A stretch of DNA of 47,657 nucleotides, from positions 1-47,657 of IMG/VR virus record IMGVR_UViG_3300021182_000017, one strand, 5' to 3'. Both the position numbers and the translations under genes were made by a program. The notes under the pieces are model-generated. The model made no database searches. It was not told the DNA's origin and was given only the letters and a program-made list of their open reading frames with translations. This DNA comes from a virus. Positions 15,357 to 24,462 of the stretch are shown here, piece after piece (within the stretch, counting starts at the first letter, position 1; each line of letters begins with the position of its first letter).

Positions 15357-16397
15357 ATGTCAAGTGATCAAGATACCCCTAATCCCGTAACCCCAGATGT
15401 CCAGGGTGCCGAAACTACGGCCGCACCCGCCGTTCAGGAACAGAAGGATTACAAAGAGGATTTGGTTAAAGAACTGATGAGTGAGGCGAAAGCCGAGCCC
15501 ACAGTCACCGAACCGGTAAAACCTACTGAAGAGCCGAAGGCCGAGGAACCTGCGAAGGAACCAGAAACCCCAGCTAAAGAAGAGGTTAAGAAGGTCGAGG
15601 AGTCCGAACCCGCGGCAACGCAGGATGAGGAAGACCCCGAACTCACTGGTCCTGGTCCTGATGCCCCGCATGGCCAGAAAGTGGCGTGGGGGAAACTGAA
15701 AGCGCAGAATAAGCAGTTGAGAGAAGAAGGCCAGTTTGGTCATATTCTCGCACAAGTAGGAGCATCAGCCGGCATTAGCCCGGATGATATGGCTAACTGG
15801 GTGGGCCTTCGCGCCCGCATCAACAGTGGCGATCCTGCCGCGGTGAATGACCTGATGCGCATGGTAGGGTATAATCCCCAGCCCATGCAACCTTCGACTC
15901 CCGCACAGAAGCCTGTAGATCAGGCTGAAGTCGTTTACAATGATATGTTCGCAGACTCAGTGAAGTCTATGGACATGACAGAGGAAGCGGCCAGAGCCAA
16001 GGCTAAAGTGATAGCTGAGCGATACCATCCGGCACAAGCGCCGCAACAGGTACAGCAACAGCAACCTGCTAGATTCGTGGATCCAGTTGAACGAGTAGCT
16101 AGCCAAGAGTTGGATCGTATTGATGTAGAGATGTCGACGAAGGTTTCCAAATGGGCTGAGATCCGTAAGGAAGTATTTGAGACCATCGCTACTAAATACC
16201 AGGGCGCTCCACCCATACGGTGGGTACCGATCTTCAATGAAGTGGCTCGCGAAGTACAAGCAAAGTATACCAAACCCGTTGCACCACCTAAAGTGAAAGC
16301 AACCGAAACCTTGAGGCCCAGCACTATTTCGACCGCCAGTGCTTCGACAAACTACAAGGCTGATCTAGTAAACGATTTAATGGCGGGGCGATTATAA
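15357..16397 (+). CDS. Capsid assembly scaffold protein
   Basis: The 346-residue protein begins with a long, highly charged Glu/Lys/Pro region (about 25-95: VKPTEEPKAEEPAKEPETPAKEE and similar). A helical middle with ADDM/PDDM-like segments and a Gln/Pro-rich section near 218-232 follow. The end repeats an early motif: NYKADLVNDLMAGRL closely mirrors DYKEDLVKELMSEAK near residue 32. Scaffolds of this composition direct procapsid assembly and are removed before packaging. GGAGGATAAC fixes the start. It sits between portal and major capsid, the standard position. Confidence 0.9.
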   Translation: MSSDQDTPNPVTPDVQGAETTAAPAVQEQKDYKEDLVKELMSEAKAEPTVTEPVKPTEEPKAEEPAKEPETPAKEEVKKVEESEPAATQDEEDPELTGPGPDAPHGQKVAWGKLKAQNKQLREEGQFGHILAQVGASAGISPDDMANWVGLRARINSGDPAAVNDLMRMVGYNPQPMQPSTPAQKPVDQAEVVYNDMFADSVKSMDMTEEAARAKAKVIAERYHPAQAPQQVQQQQPARFVDPVERVASQELDRIDVEMSTKVSKWAEIRKEVFETIATKYQGAPPIRWVPIFNEVAREVQAKYTKPVAPPKVKATETLRPSTISTASASTNYKADLVNDLMAGRL

Positions 16398-16430
16398 CCC
16401 AAGGCGCATTTCGCGCAGGAGGATGCCTAA

Positions 16431-17546
16431 ATGGCTTCTAGTTTTACTCCCGAAGGTTTACAACGGATCGCGTATAGCGTCTATAATGGCGTATACAACC
16501 GTCGTGACCCCTATGTCATCGACCGTAAGGCCATGCCTTTCTGGTCATTCCTTGCCCGTAACGAAGACACCGCTCCTTTGGCTGGTGCCAATGGCGTGAT
16601 TGTCAAATACAAAACTGATATCGGTTTGGATATTCAGGGCTGGGAGCGTAAAGATCCGCTCGCATTCTCTGAAGGCAACATCGAACTGCAGACTCAGTTC
16701 CCCTGGTCGAACATCCATATGGGCCAGGAAATTGTGCATGATGATCTGGAAGCTATGGGCTATGTGGTTCTCCCGAACCAACCCCGCGGCAAGAACTTCG
16801 CCAAACCCGATAGTGAGTCTGAAGCCTATCGCATGGTGAACTATCTGGAAGAGACCGTCGAAGCGATGATGGACAAGTTCGATGTTCAGCTCGACCTGAC
16901 CATGCACCGTGACAACTCGGCTGACGCCAAACTGCCTCAAGGCCTCGACGCGTACATCCCGAACGGCGCGGCTACTGGTTACGTTTCCACTGGTTCGTTG
17001 GGCGGTCTGACCCGCGCTAGTGCTCCTGAAGTTCAACATTATTGTTTCGTTGGCGCTACCTACTCGTCCGGTGGCACTTTGGCTGGTGCGTTGACTACTG
17101 CCCGTCGTGAAGCTAACTTGCGCGCTCGCGGTCGTACCGGCGGCGGCGTCGACTTCATCTTGTCTGGCGCTGGCGCTATTGATCGTTATGTATCGTATGC
17201 TCGTGCCAACAACATATTCTTCCAGACCCCGATTGGTGATGGCAAGCGTGGCGTTGACATCGGTATCCCGGATACTGGCCTGCACTTTGAAGGTATTCCT
17301 ATTGTTCACGACCCGACGTTTGAAGCTCTTGATTCGCTGGATGCTCCTTCGCTGCCTTGGACCCGCCGTATGTACTTGCTCAACAGCAAGACCTGGAAGA
17401 TGGCGTACGCCCCCGGCAAGAAGAAATTCTTCAGCGCCCCGATGGATGACGGTGATCAGCGTATCACCCGGTTGTCGCTCGACTCGAAGGCGGTTCTGCT
17501 GCCTATCGTGACGAACGCCAACGCGATCGTCAACATCGCGTCTTGA
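16431..17546 (+). CDS. Major capsid protein
   Basis: The 371-residue HK97-fold-type coat protein is the building block of the icosahedral head. Supporting features are the position after scaffold, an exceptionally strong AGGAGG ribosome binding site, a preference for translationally favoured codons, and a podovirus-like sequence. That sequence has an N-terminal arm (ASSFTPEGLQRIAYSVYNGVYNRRDPYVID), a long spine-helix region (ESEAYRMVNYLEETVEAMMDKFDVQLDLTMHRD) and A-domain strands (GVDFILSGAGAIDRYVSYARAN; GLHFEGIPIVHDPTF). A strong terminator follows it, so its transcript is insulated from the tail genes. Confidence 0.9.
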   Translation: MASSFTPEGLQRIAYSVYNGVYNRRDPYVIDRKAMPFWSFLARNEDTAPLAGANGVIVKYKTDIGLDIQGWERKDPLAFSEGNIELQTQFPWSNIHMGQEIVHDDLEAMGYVVLPNQPRGKNFAKPDSESEAYRMVNYLEETVEAMMDKFDVQLDLTMHRDNSADAKLPQGLDAYIPNGAATGYVSTGSLGGLTRASAPEVQHYCFVGATYSSGGTLAGALTTARREANLRARGRTGGGVDFILSGAGAIDRYVSYARANNIFFQTPIGDGKRGVDIGIPDTGLHFEGIPIVHDPTFEALDSLDAPSLPWTRRMYLLNSKTWKMAYAPGKKKFFSAPMDDGDQRITRLSLDSKAVLLPIVTNANAIVNIAS

Positions 17547-17557
17547 TTCGCCCTAAA

Positions 17558-17612
17558 AACCTGACTCCTGGCAGGTTCTACCCCGACGTAACTGTGCGTC
17601 GGGGTAGTTTTT
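17558..17612 (+). terminator. Intrinsic terminator after the capsid gene
   Basis: A perfect 11-bp stem (CTACCCCGACG with CGTCGGGGTAG, 8-base loop) is followed directly by TTTTT. A smaller hairpin, AACCTG/CAGGTT, precedes it. The promoter-like site begins only seven bases further on, so this is a classic end of one late unit and start of the next. Confidence 0.9.
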
Positions 17613-17618
17613 ATAGGC

Positions 17619-17646
17619 TTGCAAATGTTAACTTTGAGAGCATACT
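17619..17646 (+). promoter_or_regulatory. Candidate promoter, best family member (D)
   Basis: TTGCAA, a 16-base spacer holding GTTAACTTT, then CATACT. It resembles a host sigma70 promoter with a conserved, phage-specific spacer block. Its position between a strong terminator and an AGGAGG-led gene makes it the most convincing of the five. Confidence 0.7.
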
Positions 17647-17670
17647 AGGGCGCCCCAGGAGGCCACTGCT

Positions 17671-18372
17671 ATGAAAATACCTAACTCAACTATTGAGGCT
17701 AAAGCGGAGAACGGTGCGGCATTCGTTAAGATCGAGCCGGCGTACTACGCTCAGTTCTATCGTCGCGTGTGGGGCATCCGCCTCACTGCGGAGAATCTTA
17801 AAGTTACTACATTAGGCGAGGATGCGCATGCTAGTGCTCGATACCACGATATTGAGAGCCTTGATGCCGAAAAGCGTCATCTATGTGCTAGATTTGGTGT
17901 TGAGATGTTTGACATGGTTTTCCCAGGCGGTGAAGAGGATTTGCGCGCGGCCGTAAAGAAAGAGATCGACAAGGAGGTTGCCCGTGCTCAACGTGTTCGC
18001 GCAACTTCTGCGGTCCCTCACCAGTCGTATATGGACTTTGGTTTATCGGACCTGGACAATCCTCCAGCTCCGAATTCGATCGACACCGAAGCAGTCCGCA
18101 AAGATAAGACGGACGCGATTGATAAATATAATCGTGAGAATAAGCGTCTCGCAATTGCGCTACAAACTGCTGGTTTCCCTAATCGTAACTCGTGTATTGG
18201 GGTTGAAATTATGCGTCTCTGCGAAGCGGGCATTTCACCGGAAATCGCGGTGAAACTAGCTGAAGGTGTATCTAAGACTGAAGCGGAAACGGTAGTCAAA
18301 GATGAGATACCGTACGGTAAACCACTGGGCGAGGTAACTGATGAGTCTATCGCTACAGCCAACGCTGGGTGA
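17671..18372 (+). CDS. Hypothetical protein between capsid and tail tube, 233 aa
   Basis: Not recognised at the fold level. The 233-residue protein begins with a beta-rich segment (IPNSTIEAKAENGAAFVKIEPAYYAQFYRRVWGIRLTAENLKV), followed by long charged helices (EEDLRAAVKKEIDKEVARAQRVRA; KTDAIDKYNRENKRLAIALQTAG). A CCAGGAGG-type ribosome binding site and the promoter just upstream suggest substantial expression. Its position between the capsid and tail tubular A genes is often filled by a head-tail connector, completion or head-assembly protein. Its stop is 32 bases inside the next gene, implying translational coupling. Confidence 0.65.
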   Translation: MKIPNSTIEAKAENGAAFVKIEPAYYAQFYRRVWGIRLTAENLKVTTLGEDAHASARYHDIESLDAEKRHLCARFGVEMFDMVFPGGEEDLRAAVKKEIDKEVARAQRVRATSAVPHQSYMDFGLSDLDNPPAPNSIDTEAVRKDKTDAIDKYNRENKRLAIALQTAGFPNRNSCIGVEIMRLCEAGISPEIAVKLAEGVSKTEAETVVKDEIPYGKPLGEVTDESIATANAG

Positions 18373-19054
18373 AGTTCGTAAGTCTGTGATGCTCCGGGCT
18401 GGCGTAGGCCAGCCTGGTCCATCTAATGCTTTGATACAAGCACAGACCGACGAATACATAAACCAGTCTCAACTTGAATTGTACTACGAAGCCGAGTGGG
18501 TTCGTAAGAGTGTCACGGCTACCTTTAATTTCATTGCTGGGGTAGCAGACTATAACGTACCGGATGATTGTGATATCGGCAACGTCAATAGATTATATAT
18601 CGAGAACAACAAGGGCAGTTTCTACGAACCGAAGTACGACTTTCTAGTAGACTTCCTTAACACGTACAAGACCCCAAATATGCCTCGGTTCTGGACTATC
18701 CAGGACGGAGTCATTAGATTCCTGCCCGCACCAGATGGTACTACCTGGATTAAGTTTCACTTTGATTATTACCTTGACGCCACTCCATTAGTCAATGACG
18801 CGGATCGTGCATCGGTAGATGGTGAAGCACTAATACAGCGCGCCACTATTAAGCTGCAAACGCAACTAGGTATTGGCGGTGATGTTAGTCTGGCGATGTC
18901 CCAGCATTTGAAATACTTAGATCGCGTGCGAGTCAATCAGGGTCCGCCTCAAGCGTTCCCGATGGCTCCGCGTAAAGTGGACGGCCCAGCATACTGGGAT
19001 CGTGCTCGTAGCATACCTTACACCCCTGAGTGGAATCCACCCGGAAGTTGGTAA
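18341..19054 (+). CDS. Tail tubular protein A (adaptor)
   Basis: The 237-residue protein shows the T7 gp11-like pattern. Its N-terminal helix-rich segment LGEVRKSVMLRAGV...TDEYINQSQLELYYEAEW is followed by a beta domain (TATFNFIAGVADYNVPDDCDIGNVNRLYIEN; PRFWTIQDGVIRFLPAP; IKFHFDYYLDATPL). It attaches beneath the portal and joins the nozzle protein encoded next. GAGGTAACTG sets the start inside the previous gene. Size and position agree with podovirus adaptors. Confidence 0.85.
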   Translation: MSLSLQPTLGEVRKSVMLRAGVGQPGPSNALIQAQTDEYINQSQLELYYEAEWVRKSVTATFNFIAGVADYNVPDDCDIGNVNRLYIENNKGSFYEPKYDFLVDFLNTYKTPNMPRFWTIQDGVIRFLPAPDGTTWIKFHFDYYLDATPLVNDADRASVDGEALIQRATIKLQTQLGIGGDVSLAMSQHLKYLDRVRVNQGPPQAFPMAPRKVDGPAYWDRARSIPYTPEWNPPGSW

Positions 19055-20700
19055 TGAGTAAACGTCGCGGCGGTTCTAAGACGATAACCGGTTTTAAGGG
19101 CCTTGATCTGAGGCGCTTACCAGAAGCCGTGCCGCCTGAAGCAATGCGTGAAGCTGCAAATATTGATCTTACTACTGGTGGCGGATTCAAATCTCGTGAT
19201 CAATTACGCGCGTACGCGCAGGTAGATCCGGCTAGTATCGGCTTATATGTCACCGCCAATAAACTGCGGTGCGCGTTACCGTATAGACTTAGTACTCCTA
19301 TTCCACTTCCTCCGGCGGGAATGGCGTATGATCTTATTGGGTCTTCTACGACTGCTGTGCCGGCGACGAATCTCAATTATAGCGTTACCTCGGCCTCCGC
19401 GTGGGATAACCAGTCGTATCTTGTCTTGGGACGAGATACCGTACCGGGTTTTCCGACGAAGGGTCGTACATATGAACATCACTTCCTCGACCAGGGCACG
19501 ATAACTTTCAGCGGCACGGCCACGCATAACTCGGCCACCGTGACGCTAACTGTCGCCCCGACCACTGCACCTGTCGCCAATAGCACGGTGTGGTTTCAAG
19601 GCGTGGCAGCCGCGTATACCTGTGCTGTATCCGGCACTACGATGACACTCAGCGCGCCGTGGGCGGGCAGTAGCGGTACGGTTATCGGATCTATCTTAAC
19701 ACCTAAAGCCACAATAGTAACATTACCATTTGTACCCGGCCAGGCGGCTATCGCCGCGACGCAGAAGATATGGGCCGGCGAGCGTTTCAATGGCGATACG
19801 TGGTTTAGTTCTTCGGTTAATGGTCCGCGCGACTGGACGAACGAGGCTGATGCAGGATTCCTGCCCACCAGTCAGTACAGCGGCGGCAGCCAGACCTTGC
19901 AAGGGTATGGCATATTTGACGGCGCACTCGTAGTATTCTTTGAGAGTATGGTTCAGAAGTGGACCGTATCCGCGGATCCCTCACAACATAAATTGGGCGG
20001 CGTAGTCGGCGGCGCTGGAACACAGCAGCCCGGATCTATCGCCAACATAATGGGCGACGTATTCTATTATTCGCTCGGCGGCTTCCGCAGTCTTAAAGCT
20101 GTAGTTACTACTGGCCAGCTTAAAGAAGGCGACGTTGGCGCGCCAATACAGCCTATAACAAACACTATTGATTTCACTGATCTGCCGCGTCCCGCGTCGA
20201 TTTGGTCTGCTTCAAGAGCACAGTACTTGTGTGCTATTGGCACTACGATGTACGTTTTCACGTACTCACCAGTCAGTGAAGTATTTGGCTGGACTACCTA
20301 TACCTTACCGAATACTCTCAACGCTATGGTTGAGTTGGAAGGTAATCTATACATCCGGTTTACCGGTGATAATACTATATACCTATTCGACCCAGCGTAC
20401 GAGAACGAGAATGGATTCAGTTGGAAGGCGCGTTTCGCGTACTACGACGGTGAAGACCATACTATTCCGAAGTACTGGCGCATTATGGATTACGCAGTAC
20501 GTAATACCGGAACGGTATCGTATCTTCCTGAACCGAATGATGAGTCAATGATAGTCAATGCGACTATCATATCAGACGCGGATCGGCCTAGTCGTACGTA
20601 TCCATTGCTCACTGCTAACCATTTAGCCGCTAAGTTCTCAGGCACTAAACCGTTTAGACTCGATCGCTTTACTTACCGCTTTGACATAGGAAATCTGTAA
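19054..20700 (+). CDS. Tail tubular protein B (nozzle)
   Basis: The start is the ATG overlapping the previous stop (TAATG), giving 548 residues; the frame is open slightly upstream but lacks a ribosome binding site there. The N-terminus MSKRRGGSKTITGFKGLDLRRLPEAVPPEAMREAANID...GGFKSRDQL resembles tail tubular B proteins, which begin with the same call to genome-ejection nozzle assembly. Beta-propeller-like strands follow (KIWAGERFNGDTWFSSSVNGPRDWTN; LYIRFTGDNTIYLFDPAYENENG). It is shorter than T7 gp12 (about 790 aa) and probably lacks some knob domains. Confidence 0.85.
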   Translation: MSKRRGGSKTITGFKGLDLRRLPEAVPPEAMREAANIDLTTGGGFKSRDQLRAYAQVDPASIGLYVTANKLRCALPYRLSTPIPLPPAGMAYDLIGSSTTAVPATNLNYSVTSASAWDNQSYLVLGRDTVPGFPTKGRTYEHHFLDQGTITFSGTATHNSATVTLTVAPTTAPVANSTVWFQGVAAAYTCAVSGTTMTLSAPWAGSSGTVIGSILTPKATIVTLPFVPGQAAIAATQKIWAGERFNGDTWFSSSVNGPRDWTNEADAGFLPTSQYSGGSQTLQGYGIFDGALVVFFESMVQKWTVSADPSQHKLGGVVGGAGTQQPGSIANIMGDVFYYSLGGFRSLKAVVTTGQLKEGDVGAPIQPITNTIDFTDLPRPASIWSASRAQYLCAIGTTMYVFTYSPVSEVFGWTTYTLPNTLNAMVELEGNLYIRFTGDNTIYLFDPAYENENGFSWKARFAYYDGEDHTIPKYWRIMDYAVRNTGTVSYLPEPNDESMIVNATIISDADRPSRTYPLLTANHLAAKFSGTKPFRLDRFTYRFDIGNL

Positions 20701-20701
20701 C

Positions 20702-22090
20702 ATGGCATACCCAACATTTCTAGCGCGTATAGTAAACTATCTGCAAGCAGCTAACGCTGGCCAACCATTCCCTAACGCCAGTCTCGATGGCGAGATGGAT
20801 AACACTGTGGCGGTGGTTAACGCCATAAATAGTTGGATGCGTGGCGTGACCGACTCGGATGGCCGACTGATCAATCTAGCCGCGGCTACTGCACAGGCCC
20901 TTGCGGGCGCGCAACGTTTTGTGGCTACGGCTAGTCAGACCGCGTTCGTTACTACTATTACTTATGACTCTGCTTTTACCAATCTAAACGTTGAAGTTGT
21001 ATCGAACGGTGTTGTTATCGATCCTAATCTGGTAACGCCAGCCAACGCTACCGGCTTCTTGCAAGTAACTATTCCTGCCCAACCTGTTGGCGCAGTTGTA
21101 GTAGTTATGGCCTACTCTTCCGGCGCCGGGCTTCTTACCAGACTTCAATCGACAGCCAATAGTCAAGGGGCGTCGTTGGTTGGTATTGAAGATTCCGGCG
21201 CCCTTTATGTGTCGACAAACTCTGAGACAGCGTTTGCCGAAGTGATGACTAAGTTAAACTTACTCATCACGAATATCGGCACTATATCGAACTACCTGAA
21301 GAAGGATGGTTCGGTTGCTATGACCGGTGCGCTAGCGATGGGCGCGCAGAAGATAACTGGATTGGCTGATGGTACTAACAATACCGACGCGGTTACAGTA
21401 GAACAATTGGTTTCAGCCACCGCATCGCTAACTGATTTGTATACTCAGTTCGTAAAAGTAGACGGTACTATTCCTATGTCTGGCTCGTTGGCGATGGGCG
21501 GCAATAAGATAACCGGAATGGCAAATGGTGTGGCGTCGACTGACGCCGCCACGGTCGGCCAAATATCTAATGCCAACTCTCCTGCCGGTGTTATCGTAGC
21601 TTACGGCGGCATATCTGCCCCGAGTGGTTGGGTACTTTGCGATGGTTCAACATACGACGGCACTAATGCTACGTATGCTGCACTATATGCAGCGATACAG
21701 AATCGCTTTGGTGGCTCCGGCGCTAGCGCATTCAAAGTTCCTGACCATCGCGGCCTTACCTCGGTAGGCGCGGGCTCGTCGCAGACGTACACGGATGCCA
21801 TTAGTAGTACTAGCAAGACTACAACTGCCCGTAATATTAACGATAAGTTTGGCGAAGAAACGCACATGCTTATCGTCGACGAATTAGCTGCGCACACCCA
21901 TAAGGTGGCTAACGGTAACGGGGCAACATTATCTACCATAGCCGCCTCTAACTCAGTGGCCGGCTATATCAACGGTTTCTCGTCGTACGAACTGGGCACG
22001 GTACAGCAGATCATAGCTAATACTGGGTTGAATACTCCGCATAATAATATCCAGCCGACCATCGCTCTAACCTATATAATTAAACTGTAA
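20702..22090 (+). CDS. Tail fibre with phage tail-collar domain
   Basis: The 462-residue fibre has an N-terminal virion-attachment region (about 1-150). Two shaft repeats follow, of the form MTGALAMGxxKITGLADGTNxxDAVTVEQ (about 205-235 and 258-288). The C-terminus is a tail-collar/receptor-binding domain: IVAYGGISAPSGWVLCDGSTYDG, then KVPDHRGLTSVGAG, ending in NNIQPTIALTYIIKL. It is one of at least three candidate receptor-binding proteins in this genome, with the beta-helix spike and the arabinofuranosidase-like protein. Its place straight after the nozzle gene suits the main fibre. Confidence 0.85.
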   Translation: MAYPTFLARIVNYLQAANAGQPFPNASLDGEMDNTVAVVNAINSWMRGVTDSDGRLINLAAATAQALAGAQRFVATASQTAFVTTITYDSAFTNLNVEVVSNGVVIDPNLVTPANATGFLQVTIPAQPVGAVVVVMAYSSGAGLLTRLQSTANSQGASLVGIEDSGALYVSTNSETAFAEVMTKLNLLITNIGTISNYLKKDGSVAMTGALAMGAQKITGLADGTNNTDAVTVEQLVSATASLTDLYTQFVKVDGTIPMSGSLAMGGNKITGMANGVASTDAATVGQISNANSPAGVIVAYGGISAPSGWVLCDGSTYDGTNATYAALYAAIQNRFGGSGASAFKVPDHRGLTSVGAGSSQTYTDAISSTSKTTTARNINDKFGEETHMLIVDELAAHTHKVANGNGATLSTIAASNSVAGYINGFSSYELGTVQQIIANTGLNTPHNNIQPTIALTYIIKL

Positions 22091-22098
22091 GGAACACC

Positions 22099-22749
22099 AT
22101 GGCTGATCTATCTCAACAGGACTGGATGGGCCAACAGTACCAGCGGCTAGCTGGGTACGGAGTTAATACAGGCCAAATATCCGACGCCCAGAAGCAGCAG
22201 TTAGGTACTGGTTACCAGAACTATCTGACTCAGCAACAGGGTGGGCGCCAGGCCGACAGCTTCCTTAACGCACGCGAAAGTTGGTATCCGCAGTTGCAGA
22301 AGTCATACATGGAGGCCGCGCAACCGGGCATAGATACGCAGTACAAACTAGGGCAGACGCAGACTGCATTAGGCGACATTAGCCGCGGCACGTATCGTGG
22401 ATCGCAAGGTATCCATAACCAAGCCGGACTAGCGCAGAACTACCAGACGCAGTTGGGCCAGATGCAACAGAACGCGGCAGGAATGGCCAACCAGCAGAAG
22501 TCACAAGACTTACAGCAGGCGTATCAGCAACGTATGGGGTATACTCAGAACCCGTACACTAACTATGCTCAGGGTTCACAGATGCAGAATATAGGCGCTC
22601 AACAGCAGGGTAACGCCGCGTTGAATAGTGTTAACCAGCAACAGATGGGCATTAACCAGAGCCAGCAAGATATGTGGAGTCAGCTCTACGGCGGCTGGGC
22701 TAACACTGGTGCTAACGCTGTCAAGACCGGCGCCATGGGAGGTGCGTAA
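22099..22749 (+). CDS. Gln-rich internal virion protein, 216 aa
   Basis: The 216-residue protein is unusually rich in Gln, Gly, Ala and Met, with repeating helical heptad-like patterns (QQDMWSQLYGGW; GQMQQNAAGMANQQKSQDLQQAYQQRMG). This composition and the position before two similar proteins and a giant internal protein fit the ejected core proteins of T7-like virions, which form a channel across the envelope. No enzyme motif is visible. An exact match to T7 gp14 or gp15 cannot be claimed. Confidence 0.75.
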   Translation: MADLSQQDWMGQQYQRLAGYGVNTGQISDAQKQQLGTGYQNYLTQQQGGRQADSFLNARESWYPQLQKSYMEAAQPGIDTQYKLGQTQTALGDISRGTYRGSQGIHNQAGLAQNYQTQLGQMQQNAAGMANQQKSQDLQQAYQQRMGYTQNPYTNYAQGSQMQNIGAQQQGNAALNSVNQQQMGINQSQQDMWSQLYGGWANTGANAVKTGAMGGA

Positions 22750-22750
22750 C

Positions 22751-23629
22751 ATGGACTACCAACAGTACGGTATGGGTGCGGCGGCTTTGGCAGCTCCTGG
22801 TATTGGCGCGCCTATCGCGTCAATGGGGTTAAGTGCTGCCGGTATCCGCAAACGCGGAGCGGCCGAAGACGAAGCGTTGCAGCAGCAGCAGAACGCCACA
22901 TGGAATTACATGGGGCAATCCAACTTAGCTAATCAACAGATGGGGCAGGCCGGCGCAGCGTTCCAAAAGGGGTATGGCCAGGCTCAACTGGGCGCGGCGC
23001 AGGACCGTACGGTCTCGGCACAGATGGCTCCGGCAGCCGTACAGTCAGACTACGCCAGGGCGATGGCTGGTGCGCAAGGCGCGATGCAAGGTGGCCAAGC
23101 CGACATACCACAGATGGCGCAGTTGAGGTCGGCTGCGGCGAAAGCATACGCAGGTAATGCGGCGAATACGGCGGGGGCTCGTGCGATGCAAGCACAAATG
23201 CCCGGTGCGTATACGCAGGCGCTTAACCAGCAGGCTATGCGCGAAGGCCAGATAGGCCAGAACCAGAACTTACAGATGGCTGACATCGGCCAGAACGCCC
23301 AGCAAATGCAGGGCTTGAATCAGCTTCAAGTAGCCCAGAACCAGGCCGACTATGCCAACAAGATGGGCCAGGCACAGACTGCGATGATGAAGGCCAAACA
23401 GGTGGGTAGCGAACAGATGTTATACGGTCAGCTAATTCATAGTGGTGTCGACATGGCCGTAAGCGGCGCGGGGGCGGCGAACCAGTATGGCTTGCAACAG
23501 CAACAAATGTCGCAGAATCAGGCGATGCAGCAACAGATGCAAGACTACTATAAGCAGCAAGGCAACCAACGTAACGACGCTCGTTACACCAACGATTTCA
23601 GCCGCAACGCGGAATGGGGTGCAGCATGA
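22751..23629 (+). CDS. Ala/Gln/Met-rich internal virion protein, 292 aa
   Basis: The ATG at 22751 follows GGAGGTGCGTAAC just after the previous stop. The 292-residue product has a hydrophobic, glycine-rich N-terminus (GMGAAALAAPGIGAPIASMGLSAAGI), which could insert into membrane. A very long helical region rich in Gln, Ala and Met follows. It is probably the second ejected internal virion protein. It overlaps the next gene by four bases (ATGA), so translation is coupled. Confidence 0.8.
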   Translation: MDYQQYGMGAAALAAPGIGAPIASMGLSAAGIRKRGAAEDEALQQQQNATWNYMGQSNLANQQMGQAGAAFQKGYGQAQLGAAQDRTVSAQMAPAAVQSDYARAMAGAQGAMQGGQADIPQMAQLRSAAAKAYAGNAANTAGARAMQAQMPGAYTQALNQQAMREGQIGQNQNLQMADIGQNAQQMQGLNQLQVAQNQADYANKMGQAQTAMMKAKQVGSEQMLYGQLIHSGVDMAVSGAGAANQYGLQQQQMSQNQAMQQQMQDYYKQQGNQRNDARYTNDFSRNAEWGAA

Positions 23630-24453
23630 ACGCCGAAGCTATTATGACGCCAGGCGGGTTGGCCGCAGGATTTCAGGGCCTGGCCAATGCTGCGATGAAC
23701 GTCCCGGTGCAGATGCAGCAGAATCGCATGCATCAGCAACAGTTGGATATGGATCGCATGCACATGCAGAATCAGTTTGAACAACAGAAGATGCAAAACG
23801 CATTTCAGCAACAACAGTTTAGCGCCCAACAGCAGCACCAGCAATTTCAAGAAGGACTTGAAACACAGCACTACGGATTAGCGGAGCAGCAAGCGCAAGA
23901 TCGCCACGCGGCAGACGCGTTCCGTATGGATGAGAACCAGATGAAGCAGATCGAACAGTATGGATTGGGCGCGGCTCAACCTACTGGACCTTCATCGTTT
24001 CAGGATATCGCCCGTGATCCTGGCCAGGCGTTTATCAATAAGCCAGCTATGGGTGGCGACGCATTTAGTAATTACTCTCCCAAACAAATGGCCGCTGGAT
24101 CTCAGCACGAGATGGGCCAGCAGATGCAGCATGCCAAGATTCGTGAAGAGAATGCATTGGCTAGTCGTTACGAGCACATGGCTAAGACTGAGAAGTTGCA
24201 GAGTGATCCTATATGGCATGCGCGTACGGCGCTTAATAACCTGTTGGGCAAGAAGATGCAGCTTAATAACGTTGCTACTCCGTACGATAATCAGGAACAA
24301 TTGCTGGGCGAGACTAATGCACAGATTCAATCACTTTTACAGCAGTATCCGCAGCTCCAGCAAGAGATGCAAGGTTCGTACGCTCCGCAGGGTCAAACCC
24401 TACCACAGCCTACTGGCCGTCCAGCATTAAACATTCAATTCCCCGCACCATAA
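23626..24453 (+). CDS. Met/Gln-rich internal virion protein, 275 aa
   Basis: The start is the ATG in the ATGA overlap, giving 275 residues. After a short variable N-terminus, residues 25-90 are an extended Gln/Met/His-rich helix (QMQQNRMHQQQLDMDRMHMQNQFEQQKMQNAF). The C-terminal half is mixed and ends in a Pro-rich tail. The strong amphipathic helical character and the neighbours suggest an internal virion or ejection-associated protein. No catalytic motif is visible. The next gene starts nine bases after its stop. Confidence 0.8.
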   Translation: MNAEAIMTPGGLAAGFQGLANAAMNVPVQMQQNRMHQQQLDMDRMHMQNQFEQQKMQNAFQQQQFSAQQQHQQFQEGLETQHYGLAEQQAQDRHAADAFRMDENQMKQIEQYGLGAAQPTGPSSFQDIARDPGQAFINKPAMGGDAFSNYSPKQMAAGSQHEMGQQMQHAKIREENALASRYEHMAKTEKLQSDPIWHARTALNNLLGKKMQLNNVATPYDNQEQLLGETNAQIQSLLQQYPQLQQEMQGSYAPQGQTLPQPTGRPALNIQFPAP

Positions 24454-24462
24454 AGATACTTT

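Noticed and set aside
15337-15360. TTGACA-N16-TAACAT match resembling a consensus promoter before the scaffold gene
   Set aside because: The -10-like part is the ribosome binding site/start region itself, so transcripts would start inside the gene; coincidental.
16545-17309. 254-codon minus frame opposite the capsid gene
   Set aside because: Antisense shadow of a highly constrained coding sequence.
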